From: Rhodovulum sulfidophilum
Lineage (GTDB): Bacteria; Pseudomonadota; Alphaproteobacteria; Rhodobacterales; Rhodobacteraceae
Reading direction: 5' to 3'
Assembly (NCBI GenBank): GCA_003241785.1
Contig: QFPW01000020.1
Span: 28,358-92,357, forward strand
DNA length: 64,000 nt
Under the pieces are notes generated by a model that worked only from the letters and a program-made list of their open reading frames with translations, was not told the origin of the DNA and searched no databases. The number at the start of each line of letters is the position of its first letter. The stretch's first letter is position 1. Shown in pieces: positions 46,267 to 55,535 of the stretch. Made by a program: the position numbers and the translations under genes.

Positions 46267-47865
46267 ATGACCGGTATCGAAGGCGTACCCGCCGCGCTGG
46301 CGGCCGCGCTCGGCGCGCGCGGATTCACCGAGCTGACCGAAGTCCAGGCCGCGATCCTCGGCCTGCCCGACCAGACCCGCGACCTCATCGTCTCGGCCGC
46401 GACCGGCTCGGGCAAGACCGTGGCGATCGGCCTCGCGCTCGCCGCCGGGCTCCTCGCCGCGCCCTGGACGATCGCGCCGCGCGCGCTCGTCCTCGCGCCG
46501 ACCCGCGAGCTCGCGGCGCAGGTCGCGGCCGAGCTCGGCTGGCTCTACGCGGGCGCGGGCATCCTGCCCGTGCTCTGCGCGGGCGGCGCGGATCCCGCGG
46601 CGGAGGTCGCCGCCCTCGCCCGGGGGGCCGCGCTGGTGGTCGGCACGCCGGGGCGGCTCGCCGCGCATCTGCGGCGCGGAACGCTCGATCCGGCGGGCCT
46701 CGCGACCCTGGTGCTCGACGAGGCCGACGAGCTCCTCGCGCGGGGCTTCCGCGACGAGCTCGACCGGATCCTCGCCGCGCCGCCCCCGGACCGGCGGCTC
46801 CTGCTCTTCTCCGCGACGATCACGCCGGGGGTGGCCGCGCTCGCGGCGCGCTACCAGCGCGCGGCGCTCCGGATCGAGGTCGCGCCCGCGGCCTCGCCGG
46901 GCGTGGGCTTCGAGGCGGTGCAGGTCGCGCCGGCGGAGCGCGACCGGGTGCTCGGCAATCTCCTCTGCCTCGCCGATCCGCGCCGCGCGCTGGTCTTCGC
47001 CGGCCGGCGCGACGCGGTCGCGCCGCTCGCCGCGCATCTCGCCGGCCGGGGCTTCCGGGCCGTCGGCCTCTCGGGCGACCTCGGCCAGCCGGAGCGCGAC
47101 GCGGCGCTGGCCGCGCTCCGCGCCGGGCGCGCGCGCGTCTGCGTCGCGACCGATCTCGCCGCGCGCGGGCTCGACCTGCCCGAGCTCGATCTCGTCATCC
47201 ACGCCGACCCGCCGCTCTCGCCCGAGCAGCTGCTGCACCGCTCCGGCCGGACCGGGCGGGCGGGGCGGGGCGGGCGGGTCGCCTTCCTCGTCGCGCCCGC
47301 GCATCGCCGCCGGCTCGAGACGCTGCTGCGCCGCGCGGGCCTCGGCGTCGCCTGGCGCGGGGCGCCCGAGGCGGCCGAGGTCGCGGCGCGGGAGCGCGAC
47401 CGGCTGCTCGCCGCGCTTCCGCCCGGGCAGCCCGGCTTCGCCGAGGCCGAGGCCGCGTTCGGAACCGGCCCCGAGGCGCCCGATTTCGACGCGCCCGTGC
47501 TCGCGGCGCTGCGCGCGGAAGGCCCGGACCGGCTCGCGCGCGCGCTCCTGCGCGACTGGCGCGCCGCGCGGCCGCGGTTCGAGCCGCCGCGTGTCCCCGA
47601 CCCGGCGGCGGCGGTCTGGTTCCGCGTCAACCGGGGCGCCGGCGGGCAGGAGGAGGTGCGCCGGCTGCTGCCGCTGATCCGGCGCCTCGGCGGCGCGCGG
47701 CGCGAGGAGATCGGCCGGATCCGCGTCTTCGCGGGCGAGACGCATTTCGAGGTCCTGCCCGCCGCGGTCCCGGGCTTTCTCGCCGCGCTCGGCCGCGACC
47801 TCGGCGATCTCGCGCTCAGCCGGCTCGGCCCGGAGGCGGCCGCTCCCGACGTCCCCAGTTCTTGA
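46267..47865 (+). CDS. DEAD-box RNA helicase with DbpA-type RNA-binding domain
   Basis: 532 residues from the ATG at 46267. Helicase motifs in order: SAATGSGKT (I), APTRELA (Ia), GTPGRL (Ib), VLDEADELL (II), FSATI (III), HRSGRTGRAGR (VI). The C-terminal about 75 residues (FRVNRGAGGQEEVRRLLPLI, then FEVLPA) match the DbpA RNA-binding fold, suggesting a role in rRNA or ribosome assembly. It lies head to tail with rpsD, whose -35 box overlaps its stop codon. Confidence 0.92.
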   Translation: MTGIEGVPAALAAALGARGFTELTEVQAAILGLPDQTRDLIVSAATGSGKTVAIGLALAAGLLAAPWTIAPRALVLAPTRELAAQVAAELGWLYAGAGILPVLCAGGADPAAEVAALARGAALVVGTPGRLAAHLRRGTLDPAGLATLVLDEADELLARGFRDELDRILAAPPPDRRLLLFSATITPGVAALAARYQRAALRIEVAPAASPGVGFEAVQVAPAERDRVLGNLLCLADPRRALVFAGRRDAVAPLAAHLAGRGFRAVGLSGDLGQPERDAALAALRAGRARVCVATDLAARGLDLPELDLVIHADPPLSPEQLLHRSGRTGRAGRGGRVAFLVAPAHRRRLETLLRRAGLGVAWRGAPEAAEVAARERDRLLAALPPGQPGFAEAEAAFGTGPEAPDFDAPVLAALRAEGPDRLARALLRDWRAARPRFEPPRVPDPAAAVWFRVNRGAGGQEEVRRLLPLIRRLGGARREEIGRIRVFAGETHFEVLPAAVPGFLAALGRDLGDLALSRLGPEAAAPDVPSS

Positions 47866-47890
47866 CATCCTTCGGGCGCTGCCTTATGGG
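47862..47890 (+). promoter_or_regulatory. Promoter of rpsD
   Basis: TTGACA at 47862-47867, a 17-base spacer, then TATGGG at 47885-47890. The -35 box contains the helicase TGA stop. The implied leader before rpsD is about 125 bases and GC-rich, long enough for S4 autoregulation, which is not demonstrated. Confidence 0.7.
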
Positions 47891-48022
47891 CGCGGCTCGC
47901 CGTCCGTTTGGGCGGTGGAAGACTGGCGTTCGCGGACCCCGCAAGGGGAAACCTGTCGGCGAGGGGCGACCCTCGGCAAAGGAGAACGCCGCCCATATTT
48001 GTGAGCTATAAGGAAGAGACCC

Positions 48023-48643
48023 GTGACCAAGCGCACGAGTGCGAAATACAAGATCGACCGCCGCATGGGCGAGAACATCTGGGGCCGTCCGAAGTCCCCG
48101 GTGAACAAGCGCGAATACGGCCCCGGCCAGCACGGCCAGCGCCGCAAGAACAAGATGTCGGACTTCGGCACCCAGCTCCGCGCCAAGCAGAAGCTGAAGG
48201 GCTATTACGGCGACCTGACCGAGAAGCAGTTCCGCAAGATCTACGGCGAGGCCGAGCGTCTGCGCGGCGACACCTCCGAGCTGCTGATCGGCCTGCTCGA
48301 GCGCCGTCTCGACGCGGTCGTCTACCGCGCGAAGTTCGTGCCGACCGTCTTCGCCGCCCGCCAGTTCGTGAACCACGGCCACGTCCAGGTGAACGGCCGC
48401 CGGGTGAACATCGCCTCCTACCAGGTGAAGGAAGGCGACGTGATCTCGATCCGCGACAAGTCGCGCCAGCTCGCCATCGTGCTCGAGGCCGCCGGTTCGG
48501 CGGAGCGCGACACGCCGGAATACCTGCACGTCGACCACTCGAAGATGACCGCCGAATTCGTCCGCACCCCGTCGCTGTCGGACGTGCCGTATCCGGTGAT
48601 CATGGAACCGAACCTGGTCGTCGAATACTACGCGAAGAACTGA
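48023..48643 (+). CDS. rpsD: 30S ribosomal protein S4
   Basis: 206 residues with a GTG start at 48023 behind AAGGAAGAG. N-terminal S4 domain (KYKIDRRMGENIWGRPKSPV) and S4 RNA-binding domain (TVFAARQFVNHGHVQVNGRR). It is a primary 16S rRNA binder. It stands alone with its own promoter and terminator, as is usual in alphaproteobacteria. Its last 44 bases and terminator are duplicated in inverted orientation near 55.8 kb. Confidence 0.98.
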   Translation: MTKRTSAKYKIDRRMGENIWGRPKSPVNKREYGPGQHGQRRKNKMSDFGTQLRAKQKLKGYYGDLTEKQFRKIYGEAERLRGDTSELLIGLLERRLDAVVYRAKFVPTVFAARQFVNHGHVQVNGRRVNIASYQVKEGDVISIRDKSRQLAIVLEAAGSAERDTPEYLHVDHSKMTAEFVRTPSLSDVPYPVIMEPNLVVEYYAKN

Positions 48644-48732
48644 TCCCAGTTTCTCGCGAGGGACTTGGGAAGGGCCGCCCGGTGGGGCGGCCCTTTTTCG
48701 TTGGCTCGATGGGATAGGGTCGCGATCGGCTC
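48600..48732 (+). repeat. 133-bp inverted duplication, copy 1 (native rpsD 3' end)
   Basis: Covers the last 14 sense codons plus stop of rpsD and its terminator. It is repeated in opposite orientation at 55738-55870 with 3 differences and no gaps. Similarity stops sharply on both sides. Confidence 0.97.
48670..48698 (+). terminator. rpsD intrinsic terminator
   Basis: Stem GGGCCGCCC/GGGCGGCCC (48672-48680 with 48685-48693), extended by A-T pairs, then TTTTT. Confidence 0.93.
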
Positions 48733-48843
48733 AGAGCCGCCATCCGTCGCCGGCGTCCTGACCGTCCGCTGCGCGCCATGACCGGTCATCCGTTCGCGCA
48801 GCAACCCCCAGGCGTTTCGGGTGAGGAGCCGACATTCGAGAGG

Positions 48844-49324
48844 TCAGCTAACCCGAATTTTCAGAGAGCAAAGTTGAGGCGATGACACTGCATGTCCATC
48901 CTCCTGATCGAAGCGCGGCGGCACGAAGACGCTCCACGAACCTTCGGGCATCTCGCGCCTTCGAAAGGCATCATTCTCGTCGACCGGCTGCGGAGGTGCG
49001 TCGAAGTCGAGTGACAGGCTCTCATAGGGATCGATCCGCTCACTGGATTCGCCATGAGGATCAACGGGGCCTGGTTTGTCGAAGCGCTGGCGCGGGTCGA
49101 ACGCGAGCAGCCAAGACGCCGGCAGTGGTGTGTCGGCGGTGCTGACGCGCCGGGCGCCCTCTCGAGTCGAGAGCACATGGGCGATTTGACCGCGCACATG
49201 CGGGTCGAGCACAGCGGGTCCTGTAGATGCGGATCTGAGCAGACTGGCGTACCAGCCATCGACGTCGCGCGCACGCTCTGCCCAAGCAGCAAGGCTATGT
49301 CGCGCAGCGGGCGGTGGAAGGCTC
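48844..49324 (-). pseudogene. C-terminal remnant of an unrecognised protein
   Basis: A minus-strand frame with protein-like composition (RDVDGWYASLLRSA, PASWLLAFDPRQRFDKPG, EGSWSVFVPPRFDQEDG) runs to a TGA at 48844. Its upstream part runs antisense through the chrA remnant, so it is probably truncated at the junction near 49325. I do not recognise the family. A short intact gene cannot be excluded. Confidence 0.35.
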
Positions 49325-49817
49325 GCGCCGGGAGAAATGTTCGACGGCCTCGGCATGGCGGAAACCACACCCGGTCCGCTCATCATGGTGCTCCAGTTCG
49401 TCGGCTTTCTCGCCGCGTTCCGCGAGGCGGGATGGGCCTCGCCGCTTCTCGCCGGGACGCCGGGCGGCTTGCTTGCGACCTGGGTCACCTACGCGCCCTG
49501 CCTTTGCCTGGATCTTCCTCGGGCCGCCGTTCATCGAACGCCTTCGCGGCAATCGCGCCCTGTCCGCCCCGGTCGTCGGCGTCATCCTGAACCTCGCCGC
49601 ATGGTTCGCTATAAACGTGATCTTCCGTGAGGTCCGCGCAGCCGAGATCGGCCCGCTGTCGCTCGTGCTGCCCGTGCCAGGCTCGATCAACTGGCTGGCG
49701 GCTCTGCTCGCGGGAACCGCGCTTTTCGCAGTGTTTCGATTGAAGCTCGGCATGGCAGCGGTACTGGGCGAGTGGGCCGTGTTGGGATGCCTGCTCTGGA
49801 TCTTGAAAGCGGTGTGA
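49325..49817 (+). pseudogene. chrA chromate transporter, C-terminal half, frameshifted
   Basis: The frame beginning REKMFDGLGMAETTPGPL is the start of the second ChrA domain and continues to TWVTYAPC. Near 49500 one extra base shifts the reading to another frame, which resumes with FAWIFLGPPFIERLRGNRAL and ends ...LLWILKAV at 49817. About nine residues normally found after GNRALS also seem to be missing. The N-terminal half is absent. This is clearly decayed and non-functional. Confidence 0.85.
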
Positions 49818-49931
49818 ACGCAGGGGAGGTGACCTACCGGCCTCAGATAGGTCTAGAAGGGAAACGGCCGAGTGGCGGTGGCTATCTGAAGGGCAACTTG
49901 AGCCCGGACGCATGCGGATCGAAACTCTCGC

Positions 49932-50050
49932 TTGCTGGACCGGCCCCACAGCGCGATCGGCTACAAGGTCCCGATCGCGCTCACCAAACACGGCGACGCA
50001 CCCGGCCCGTCGCCGGCCGAGAGCCCGGGAATTCCGGCTCCGGGTGGCCC
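49932..50050 (+). mobile_element. IS3-family transposase (OrfB) C-terminal scrap
   Basis: The frame LLDRPHSAIGYKVPIALTKH matches the conserved RPHSAxG end of IS3-type DDE transposases. Nothing upstream (49818-49931) belongs to the element, so only the tail survives. It marks past insertion and deletion in this segment. Confidence 0.7.
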
Positions 50051-50317
50051 AAGGTTCGGGAACGGCGCACCTTCGCGACGAACTCTACTCGTTCATAGAG
50101 GAGATCAGGGGGGACTCTGGTCACTCGTTACGCGATTCATCTGCCAGTGCCGACTGCTGAATTCATCAGAATCAGGCACAATGCAATTGAACGTCTAGAT
50201 AAATATATCTAAATATAGTTCGATGTTGGATAGTTATTCTTATTTATAACGATAGATATTAGTAAATTTATCCATATAAAAAGATATGATATATCCGGCA
50301 ATTAGATATTTTTTCTG
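50051..50317. other. AT-rich patch between IS scrap and immunity-like gene
   Basis: From about 50160 the sequence is strikingly AT-rich (runs of TATATCTAAATATAG and similar) compared with the rest of the window. No coding frame or terminator with a T-run was assigned. It marks foreign DNA downstream of the Rhs toxin/immunity pair. Confidence 0.5.
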
Positions 50318-50563
50318 CTAAATTTCTGATTTAATATCGCTATTTATTACTTCATACACAACTTTTAACGAGCTCATATCTGCAATGCACTCTTCGATTT
50401 TATCTTCGCTTACTTTGAAAGTTGTGCAGCCCCTTCGACTTACTAGCTCCTCCACCGCGCTCTTTGCTTCTTTTAGGCCGAATCCATACTTTTTCCTTAA
50501 TATTACAATCAAATCAAAAGTGAGCAACCCACGCTGCCAGTCTTTTATGATTACATATGGCAT
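50318..50563 (-). CDS. Probable immunity protein of the Rhs toxin, L7/L12-C-terminal-like
   Basis: 81 residues with ATG at 50563 (a GTG 3 bases earlier is in frame). AT-rich codons set it apart from the genome. The segment KYGFGLKEAKSAVEELVSR resembles the C-terminal domain of ribosomal protein L7/L12, a fold also used by small partner proteins. It lies directly downstream of the Rhs gene on the same strand. Its start overlaps, as TGATG, the stop of the restored toxin frame, the arrangement expected for a cognate immunity gene. The immunity role is inferred from position and size. Confidence 0.6.
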   Translation of the reverse strand: MPYVIIKDWQRGLLTFDLIVILRKKYGFGLKEAKSAVEELVSRRGCTTFKVSEDKIEECIADMSSLKVVYEVINSDIKSEI

Positions 50564-50740
50564 CACTTTACCTTTATTGTAACTGGTCTTGGCGTTCTTC
50601 CTGGTGCGGCACCGGTCGTTCTTTGTCCACCTTGGATTGTAACAGTATCGACATCCAGAGCATTTCCCACAGACCTTATCGCTTCTCTTAAGTCAGATAT
50701 ACTCGATGATCCCGCTCCAGGCCCTTGAAGTGCATGTTAT
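50563..50740 (-). other. Displaced reading frame encoding the C-terminal tip of the Rhs toxin
   Basis: Downstream of about 50730 a second frame reads as plausible protein: ALQGPGAGSSSISDLREAIR, then VDVDTVTIQ-like residues and IQGGQRTTGAAPGRTPRPV, to TGA at 50565-50563. In the annotated frame the protein instead stops after RVYLT at 50688. TGA TAA lies just upstream in the second frame, so the shift must lie between about 50690 and 50740. One missing C after the codons for Asn-Met-His would restore it. Confidence 0.7.
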
Positions 50741-53700
50741 CAATCGTGAGAGTTTTGTCAAATCTAGTAAATTCTCCGATTATACTAATATCGACTCCAG
50801 ATTTAGTTTTAGTCTGAATAACCATAATATTTTCTTCACTATCTTGAACTCTAATTTCCTGAGAGCCGGCGAGCGCAGCCAACAGATCGCCGGTGGGATC
50901 AGGACGGTTAGGATCCGGATCGGGACTCTCTTCATCACCGGTGTCAAGGGTTGGACCTCCATTGTGACCAATCGTTGGATTTCCATCATCGGCGCCCATT
51001 ATATTGATAGAGGATGCGGAGGTGTGGAGCGTGATATCTAATGCTGCGCCGGCTAGCGCAAATGCATCCGCAACATAGCTCCCCTGGTGGCCAGCCCACG
51101 CGTCCGCCAAGCCTCCTAAAGCTTGCCTGATACCTTCAAAGAGTTGCCCGCCCGGATCGCTCACATTGACCGGACTGTTGCCGGCATAGGCGAAGCGGTT
51201 GGTGCCGACGCCGGGGAGGGTGACGTCGAGCCAGTCGGGCGAGGTGAAGAGGCTGAGCCTCGGATCGTAGTAGCGGGCGTTGAGATACTGCAGCTCCGGG
51301 ACCGCGTCGAAGCGCTCGCCAATGTAGCCGTGGGTCTCGGGCGGGGAGATCGGATTGTCGACGATGGCGTCGCGCGCCTCGCCGAAGGGCTGGTAAGTGG
51401 TCTCCTTGACCACGCCCCCGCCGCCGCCGGTGATGAGCTGGATCGAGTCGATCTGGTCGCGGTGCAGGACCGAGGCGGTGCCGCCCGTGACGCGGAACCA
51501 CGGCGTCGGATAGAGGATCAGCGTCTCCGATCCCGAACCGTAGCCCCGCACCTCGATCCGCCCGATCGTCAGCGTGGTCGCGCCGCCGCCCCCGGCCTTC
51601 AGCCGCGCGCCGTCCGCGCCATAGACGTAGGTCATGGCCACGCCGCCGAGCTGCGCGGTCTTTACCCGGTTCTCGGCGTCGTAGGTCATGAGCTTGCCGC
51701 CGAGGCCGGTCGTCATGTTGCGGTTGGCATCATAGGCGAGGGCGACGCCGCCGACACTGTTCGGCGCATGGGGGTGCGGCTCGGTCACCCCGGGGTAGGC
51801 GTAGGTGCCGAGCCCGATCTTCGACCGGATCGAGCCCGCCATGTCGTAGGTGAACACCTGATCATAGGCCGGCTTGTCGCCGAAGTTGGTCGATGACAGC
51901 AGTCGCGCCGCATAATCATAGGCATAGTCGAACCGCCCGAACGGGTTCGCGGTGTATTCCCTGGTGATCAGCCCCGAGGCCGAGCGCGTGAGCTGGGTGT
52001 TCAGCCGGACGTCCGAGCCCTTTTTGACCTCGACCCCCGTGAGCCAGCCGCGTGGCGCGGAATAGGCGCGCGTCTCGACGGTGCCGTTGGCATAGGTGAG
52101 CGTGGTCGGGTTGTCCCTCAGATCGTAGGCGATCGCGCTGACCGGGGTCCCGAAGGCGACCGGGCGGTTCGCCGGATCGTAGGTATAGCCGCCGACCCAG
52201 TCGTTCGCGGTGCCGCCGGCGTTGGTCGGCAGCTTGAGGCCGGAGACGAGCCCGTTCGGCTTGAAGCTGGTCTCGATCGTGTAGGTCCGGCCGTCGACCT
52301 GATGCGTCTCCTTCGCGAGCCCGCCGAGCGCGGCGTAGTCGTAGGTGATGACGTGGTTCACCCCGTTGGAGAGCCGCGCGAGCCGGCCGATGTTGGAATA
52401 GCCGCTCCGGACCGTGTCGTAGGTCGCGGTGATCGTGCCGTCGTTGGTGACCTTTGTCGTCTGACGATCAAGGAGGTCATACGTGAAGGCGGTGACCTGG
52501 CCCTTGGCGTCCGTCTGCTCCGTCAAGTTGCCGGACATATCGTACGCCATCGTCCGGACCCCGAGGTCGCGATCGACGTTCCTGGTGCGATTGCCGAACG
52601 TGTCGTAGTCGTAGGTCCATTCGACACCGCGCGGATCACGGACCTTCATCAGCCAGCCCAGCGGATTGAGCCAGCTCGTCGTGGCGCGCGCCGTGCCCGA
52701 GGCACCGACGTCGGTTAGCGCGCGATCATATTCGATCTCGCGGTAGACGCGGTTCCGACCATCGTAGACCGTGGTGTTCTCGCCGCATCTCGTGCCGGCG
52801 TCGGCGACGTGGCAATCGGCGTTTTTCGACCGGACCGACCGAAACCGGATCGCCGCGCCGCCGGCGAGCGGCGTGTTCTCCGTCGCTTCACAGGAAAGCG
52901 TCTCGTAGGCGGGCGCTTCACCGCTCGCGTAGGGAAAGGTCGTCTTCGTCGGCCGGTCGAGCCCGTCGTAGGCGTAGACGGTCTTGAGCGTGCTCGGCAT
53001 CGCGGGGTTTTCGCCTTGGCGCGGCACCGAGCGCTCGCTGAGGTTTCCGCGCTGGTCATAGCTCGAAAGCGTGGTGATCAGATCGGCCAATGTGTTCGCC
53101 GCGCCGGTGCGCGAGGACTTGTAGGTTCGCCCCAGCCCGTCGAAATAGGTCCGCTCGACATTGAGATCTCCGCCGGGCGCGGCCGAGGCCTGGGAGACGC
53201 GAAGGTACTGCGCGGCGGGATCGCCGAAGTTGGCGTATTCTGTGTTGACCTCATGGCCGTTCGGCAGCGTGCGCTTCACCTCGCGGCACCGGCTGTCGTA
53301 GGCGAAGCTCGTTGTAAGATTGTTGGCATCCGTCGATGTCAGAGGGACCTCGCAGTTGTAGTCCCAGGTCGTCGTGATGGCCTGGCCAAGCGCGTTGGTG
53401 ACCTTGGTCGGAAAGAGCTTGTCGCTTCCGGGGCCGCCATATTCGTAATCGGTCCGCTGCCCGTTGCGCGGGCCGAACGCTGTGACCACGTTGCCCTGAT
53501 TGTCATAGGTATAGACCGCCGCCTCGCGGTAGCCGCTCCCCGTCCATTCCTTGACGCGCGTCAGGTTTCCCCTGTTGGCCGAATACTCGAACTTGTTGCT
53601 GGCGATGAAGACACCACCGCCATCCTTATAATCTACCTTGGTTGGTTTATTGACGATGTATTTCGTGGTACCCAGCTCGATCTCGAGAACCTGACCCGCG

Positions 53701-55535
53701 TCCAGCGGGGTGGTTCCGGCGTCGCTGTAGCCGTAATTCTCGATCTGGACGTTCTCGCCGTAGAGGTTGGTGGCGTAAGCGGTCATCGACTGGACGTAGA
53801 GCCCGCCGTCCCAGGTCTCGTACAGCACCTTGGCGAGGGTGGTCCGCCACGGTCCGTTGTCGGTCAGGTCGGTGTCGTATTCGTAATCGATCCGCCGCGC
53901 CTCGGTGTCCTTCACGAAGCGGGTGATCTTCGAGAGCACACCGTTCTTACGGTAGGTCTCGTTGTCGTAGATCGCCTCGAGATAGGGCGCGGGGCCGCCG
54001 TATTCGGTCTCGAGCTTGCCGAGCGTCGCACGGACCTTGCGGAAGCCGAGCGATCGCTCCAGGGCGGCGTCGTAGAACCCATCGGTGTAGTGGAACACCG
54101 CGCGGTTCAGGCTGGTGGCGCCGCGCCCGTCCTCCTGCGAGATCTCGCCGACGAGGAATCGATTCCCGGCGATGTCGTCGTTCGTCACGTAGTCGCCATC
54201 GGTATTCTCGACATAGGAGACGTTGGTGACGCCGCCCTCCTTGCTCGTGACCTTCACGATCAGCGCGAACTGCCCGACGCTGTGGCTGTAGTCCGACGTC
54301 TCCTCGACGCTGTTGAACGTCACTTTGTCGAAGCTCGACCCGGCCCCGTACTCCTTGATTGAATCAAGCGAGTAGAAGTATGAGCCGTGCTCGCTTCGTT
54401 GCAGATCGTATTTCCGGGCGACCGCTCCATCGCACGCCGGCGTGGTCCCGGCGCATTTGATGGAGATCTGATCGAGCTGGTGGATCACCTTCGAGACGAG
54501 GGCCGGCGCGGATCCCTCCGGCTTGCGCACAATGGCGGAGGCGTAGGAGCCGTTCACCGGGCTGTAGGTGAAACCCACGACGTAGTTTGAATAGGTGATG
54601 CTGGACGGGCGCGGCGCGTAGCCGCTGTCGGGGCTCGAGATCGTGTAGTTGATCCGAACGACATTCGCGTCACTTTGGGTGTCCCGGATCTCGGTGAGCA
54701 GCCAGGCCCGATTGGAAGTCGGTTCGTGCCAACGGCTGCTCGTGTCGATATCGAGATCGCCGATCGCCGCGATCGTCTCGTACTTCAGCCGGACGCCGTC
54801 CTTGCGATAGACGGTGAAATAGGCGTCCACGTCACCGCGATTGCCCGTAAGGACGATCTTCAGGAAGTTGTCATGGATCGTGACGAACTCTCCGCCCGAG
54901 GAGCAGCTCGCGCTCGTGTTCTCCGCCTTGTACGCGGCCGGATAGGTCCCCGATCCACAGATCAGCAACTCCTCGCCATCGAGCTGCAGGATATCCGTGG
55001 CATTATCGTAATCCGGCGTGGTTCCCTTGGTCGAGGTGCGCTCGATCTTCGACAGCCCGCCAACCCTCCAACCGTCGCCGAGGAAGTTCTCAAGCGAGAT
55101 CGGCCGGCTCAGCGAGGCGTAGTTGAGGTTGAGCCTCGGCGCTATCCCGTGAAAGGCCGGCATCCGGATCGGATAGACATAGCGGAACGCGGCGTCGGAT
55201 TGCATCTCGTAGGGCATGCCCAACTCGAAGGGCCGGGTGTCGGGCTGGGTCACCCAGTCGCCGGGTGGCACCGTGGCGACCGTGGCGACCGTGGCCGGGC
55301 CTTCCTCGGCCGCGCCGTCCTGCGCCGCCGCGTCGGGCTCCGCGCCGCCGTCGGGCTTCCCGGGTAGGGTGACCTCGGGTTCGGTCCCTGTCAGCGGTGT
55401 GGCGGGCCCGCGATCCTCGGTGAGGGGCGCGGGCGTCTCGTTGAACCCCGGATCGGTGGCATCCTGGCCCTGCGCGAAGGTGAGCGACGCCCAGGCGCAA
55501 AGGATCGCCGCCAGAAATTGACGCTGAAGCCGCAT
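50688..55535 (-). CDS. Secreted Rhs/SpvB-like polymorphic toxin, frameshifted near the tip
   Basis: 1615 residues in the present frame. There is a Sec signal peptide (FLAAILCAWASLTFAQGQ). An SpvB/TcdB-like N-terminal region follows (IAPRLNLNYASLSRPISLEN, GDGWRVGGLSKIER). The middle holds many YD/RHS repeats (YDYDTFGNRTRNVDRD). The Rhs core near residues 1400-1460 has YLNARYYDPRLSLFTSPDW and NRFAYAGNSPVNVSDPGG. After NPTIGHNGGP comes a variable, lower-GC tip of about 100 residues, the expected toxin domain, which I cannot name. The tip is cut by a frameshift before its immunity gene. Such proteins enclose the toxin in a beta shell for contact-dependent killing. Confidence 0.88.
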   Translation of the reverse strand: MRLQRQFLAAILCAWASLTFAQGQDATDPGFNETPAPLTEDRGPATPLTGTEPEVTLPGKPDGGAEPDAAAQDGAAEEGPATVATVATVPPGDWVTQPDTRPFELGMPYEMQSDAAFRYVYPIRMPAFHGIAPRLNLNYASLSRPISLENFLGDGWRVGGLSKIERTSTKGTTPDYDNATDILQLDGEELLICGSGTYPAAYKAENTSASCSSGGEFVTIHDNFLKIVLTGNRGDVDAYFTVYRKDGVRLKYETIAAIGDLDIDTSSRWHEPTSNRAWLLTEIRDTQSDANVVRINYTISSPDSGYAPRPSSITYSNYVVGFTYSPVNGSYASAIVRKPEGSAPALVSKVIHQLDQISIKCAGTTPACDGAVARKYDLQRSEHGSYFYSLDSIKEYGAGSSFDKVTFNSVEETSDYSHSVGQFALIVKVTSKEGGVTNVSYVENTDGDYVTNDDIAGNRFLVGEISQEDGRGATSLNRAVFHYTDGFYDAALERSLGFRKVRATLGKLETEYGGPAPYLEAIYDNETYRKNGVLSKITRFVKDTEARRIDYEYDTDLTDNGPWRTTLAKVLYETWDGGLYVQSMTAYATNLYGENVQIENYGYSDAGTTPLDAGQVLEIELGTTKYIVNKPTKVDYKDGGGVFIASNKFEYSANRGNLTRVKEWTGSGYREAAVYTYDNQGNVVTAFGPRNGQRTDYEYGGPGSDKLFPTKVTNALGQAITTTWDYNCEVPLTSTDANNLTTSFAYDSRCREVKRTLPNGHEVNTEYANFGDPAAQYLRVSQASAAPGGDLNVERTYFDGLGRTYKSSRTGAANTLADLITTLSSYDQRGNLSERSVPRQGENPAMPSTLKTVYAYDGLDRPTKTTFPYASGEAPAYETLSCEATENTPLAGGAAIRFRSVRSKNADCHVADAGTRCGENTTVYDGRNRVYREIEYDRALTDVGASGTARATTSWLNPLGWLMKVRDPRGVEWTYDYDTFGNRTRNVDRDLGVRTMAYDMSGNLTEQTDAKGQVTAFTYDLLDRQTTKVTNDGTITATYDTVRSGYSNIGRLARLSNGVNHVITYDYAALGGLAKETHQVDGRTYTIETSFKPNGLVSGLKLPTNAGGTANDWVGGYTYDPANRPVAFGTPVSAIAYDLRDNPTTLTYANGTVETRAYSAPRGWLTGVEVKKGSDVRLNTQLTRSASGLITREYTANPFGRFDYAYDYAARLLSSTNFGDKPAYDQVFTYDMAGSIRSKIGLGTYAYPGVTEPHPHAPNSVGGVALAYDANRNMTTGLGGKLMTYDAENRVKTAQLGGVAMTYVYGADGARLKAGGGGATTLTIGRIEVRGYGSGSETLILYPTPWFRVTGGTASVLHRDQIDSIQLITGGGGGVVKETTYQPFGEARDAIVDNPISPPETHGYIGERFDAVPELQYLNARYYDPRLSLFTSPDWLDVTLPGVGTNRFAYAGNSPVNVSDPGGQLFEGIRQALGGLADAWAGHQGSYVADAFALAGAALDITLHTSASSINIMGADDGNPTIGHNGGPTLDTGDEESPDPDPNRPDPTGDLLAALAGSQEIRVQDSEENIMVIQTKTKSGVDISIIGEFTRFDKTLTIDNMHFKGLERDHRVYLT

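Noticed and set aside
49054..49590. Plus-strand open frame across the unknown remnant and the chrA scrap
   Set aside because: It is in neither of the two chrA frames and has no domain. The chrA homology explains the coding signal.
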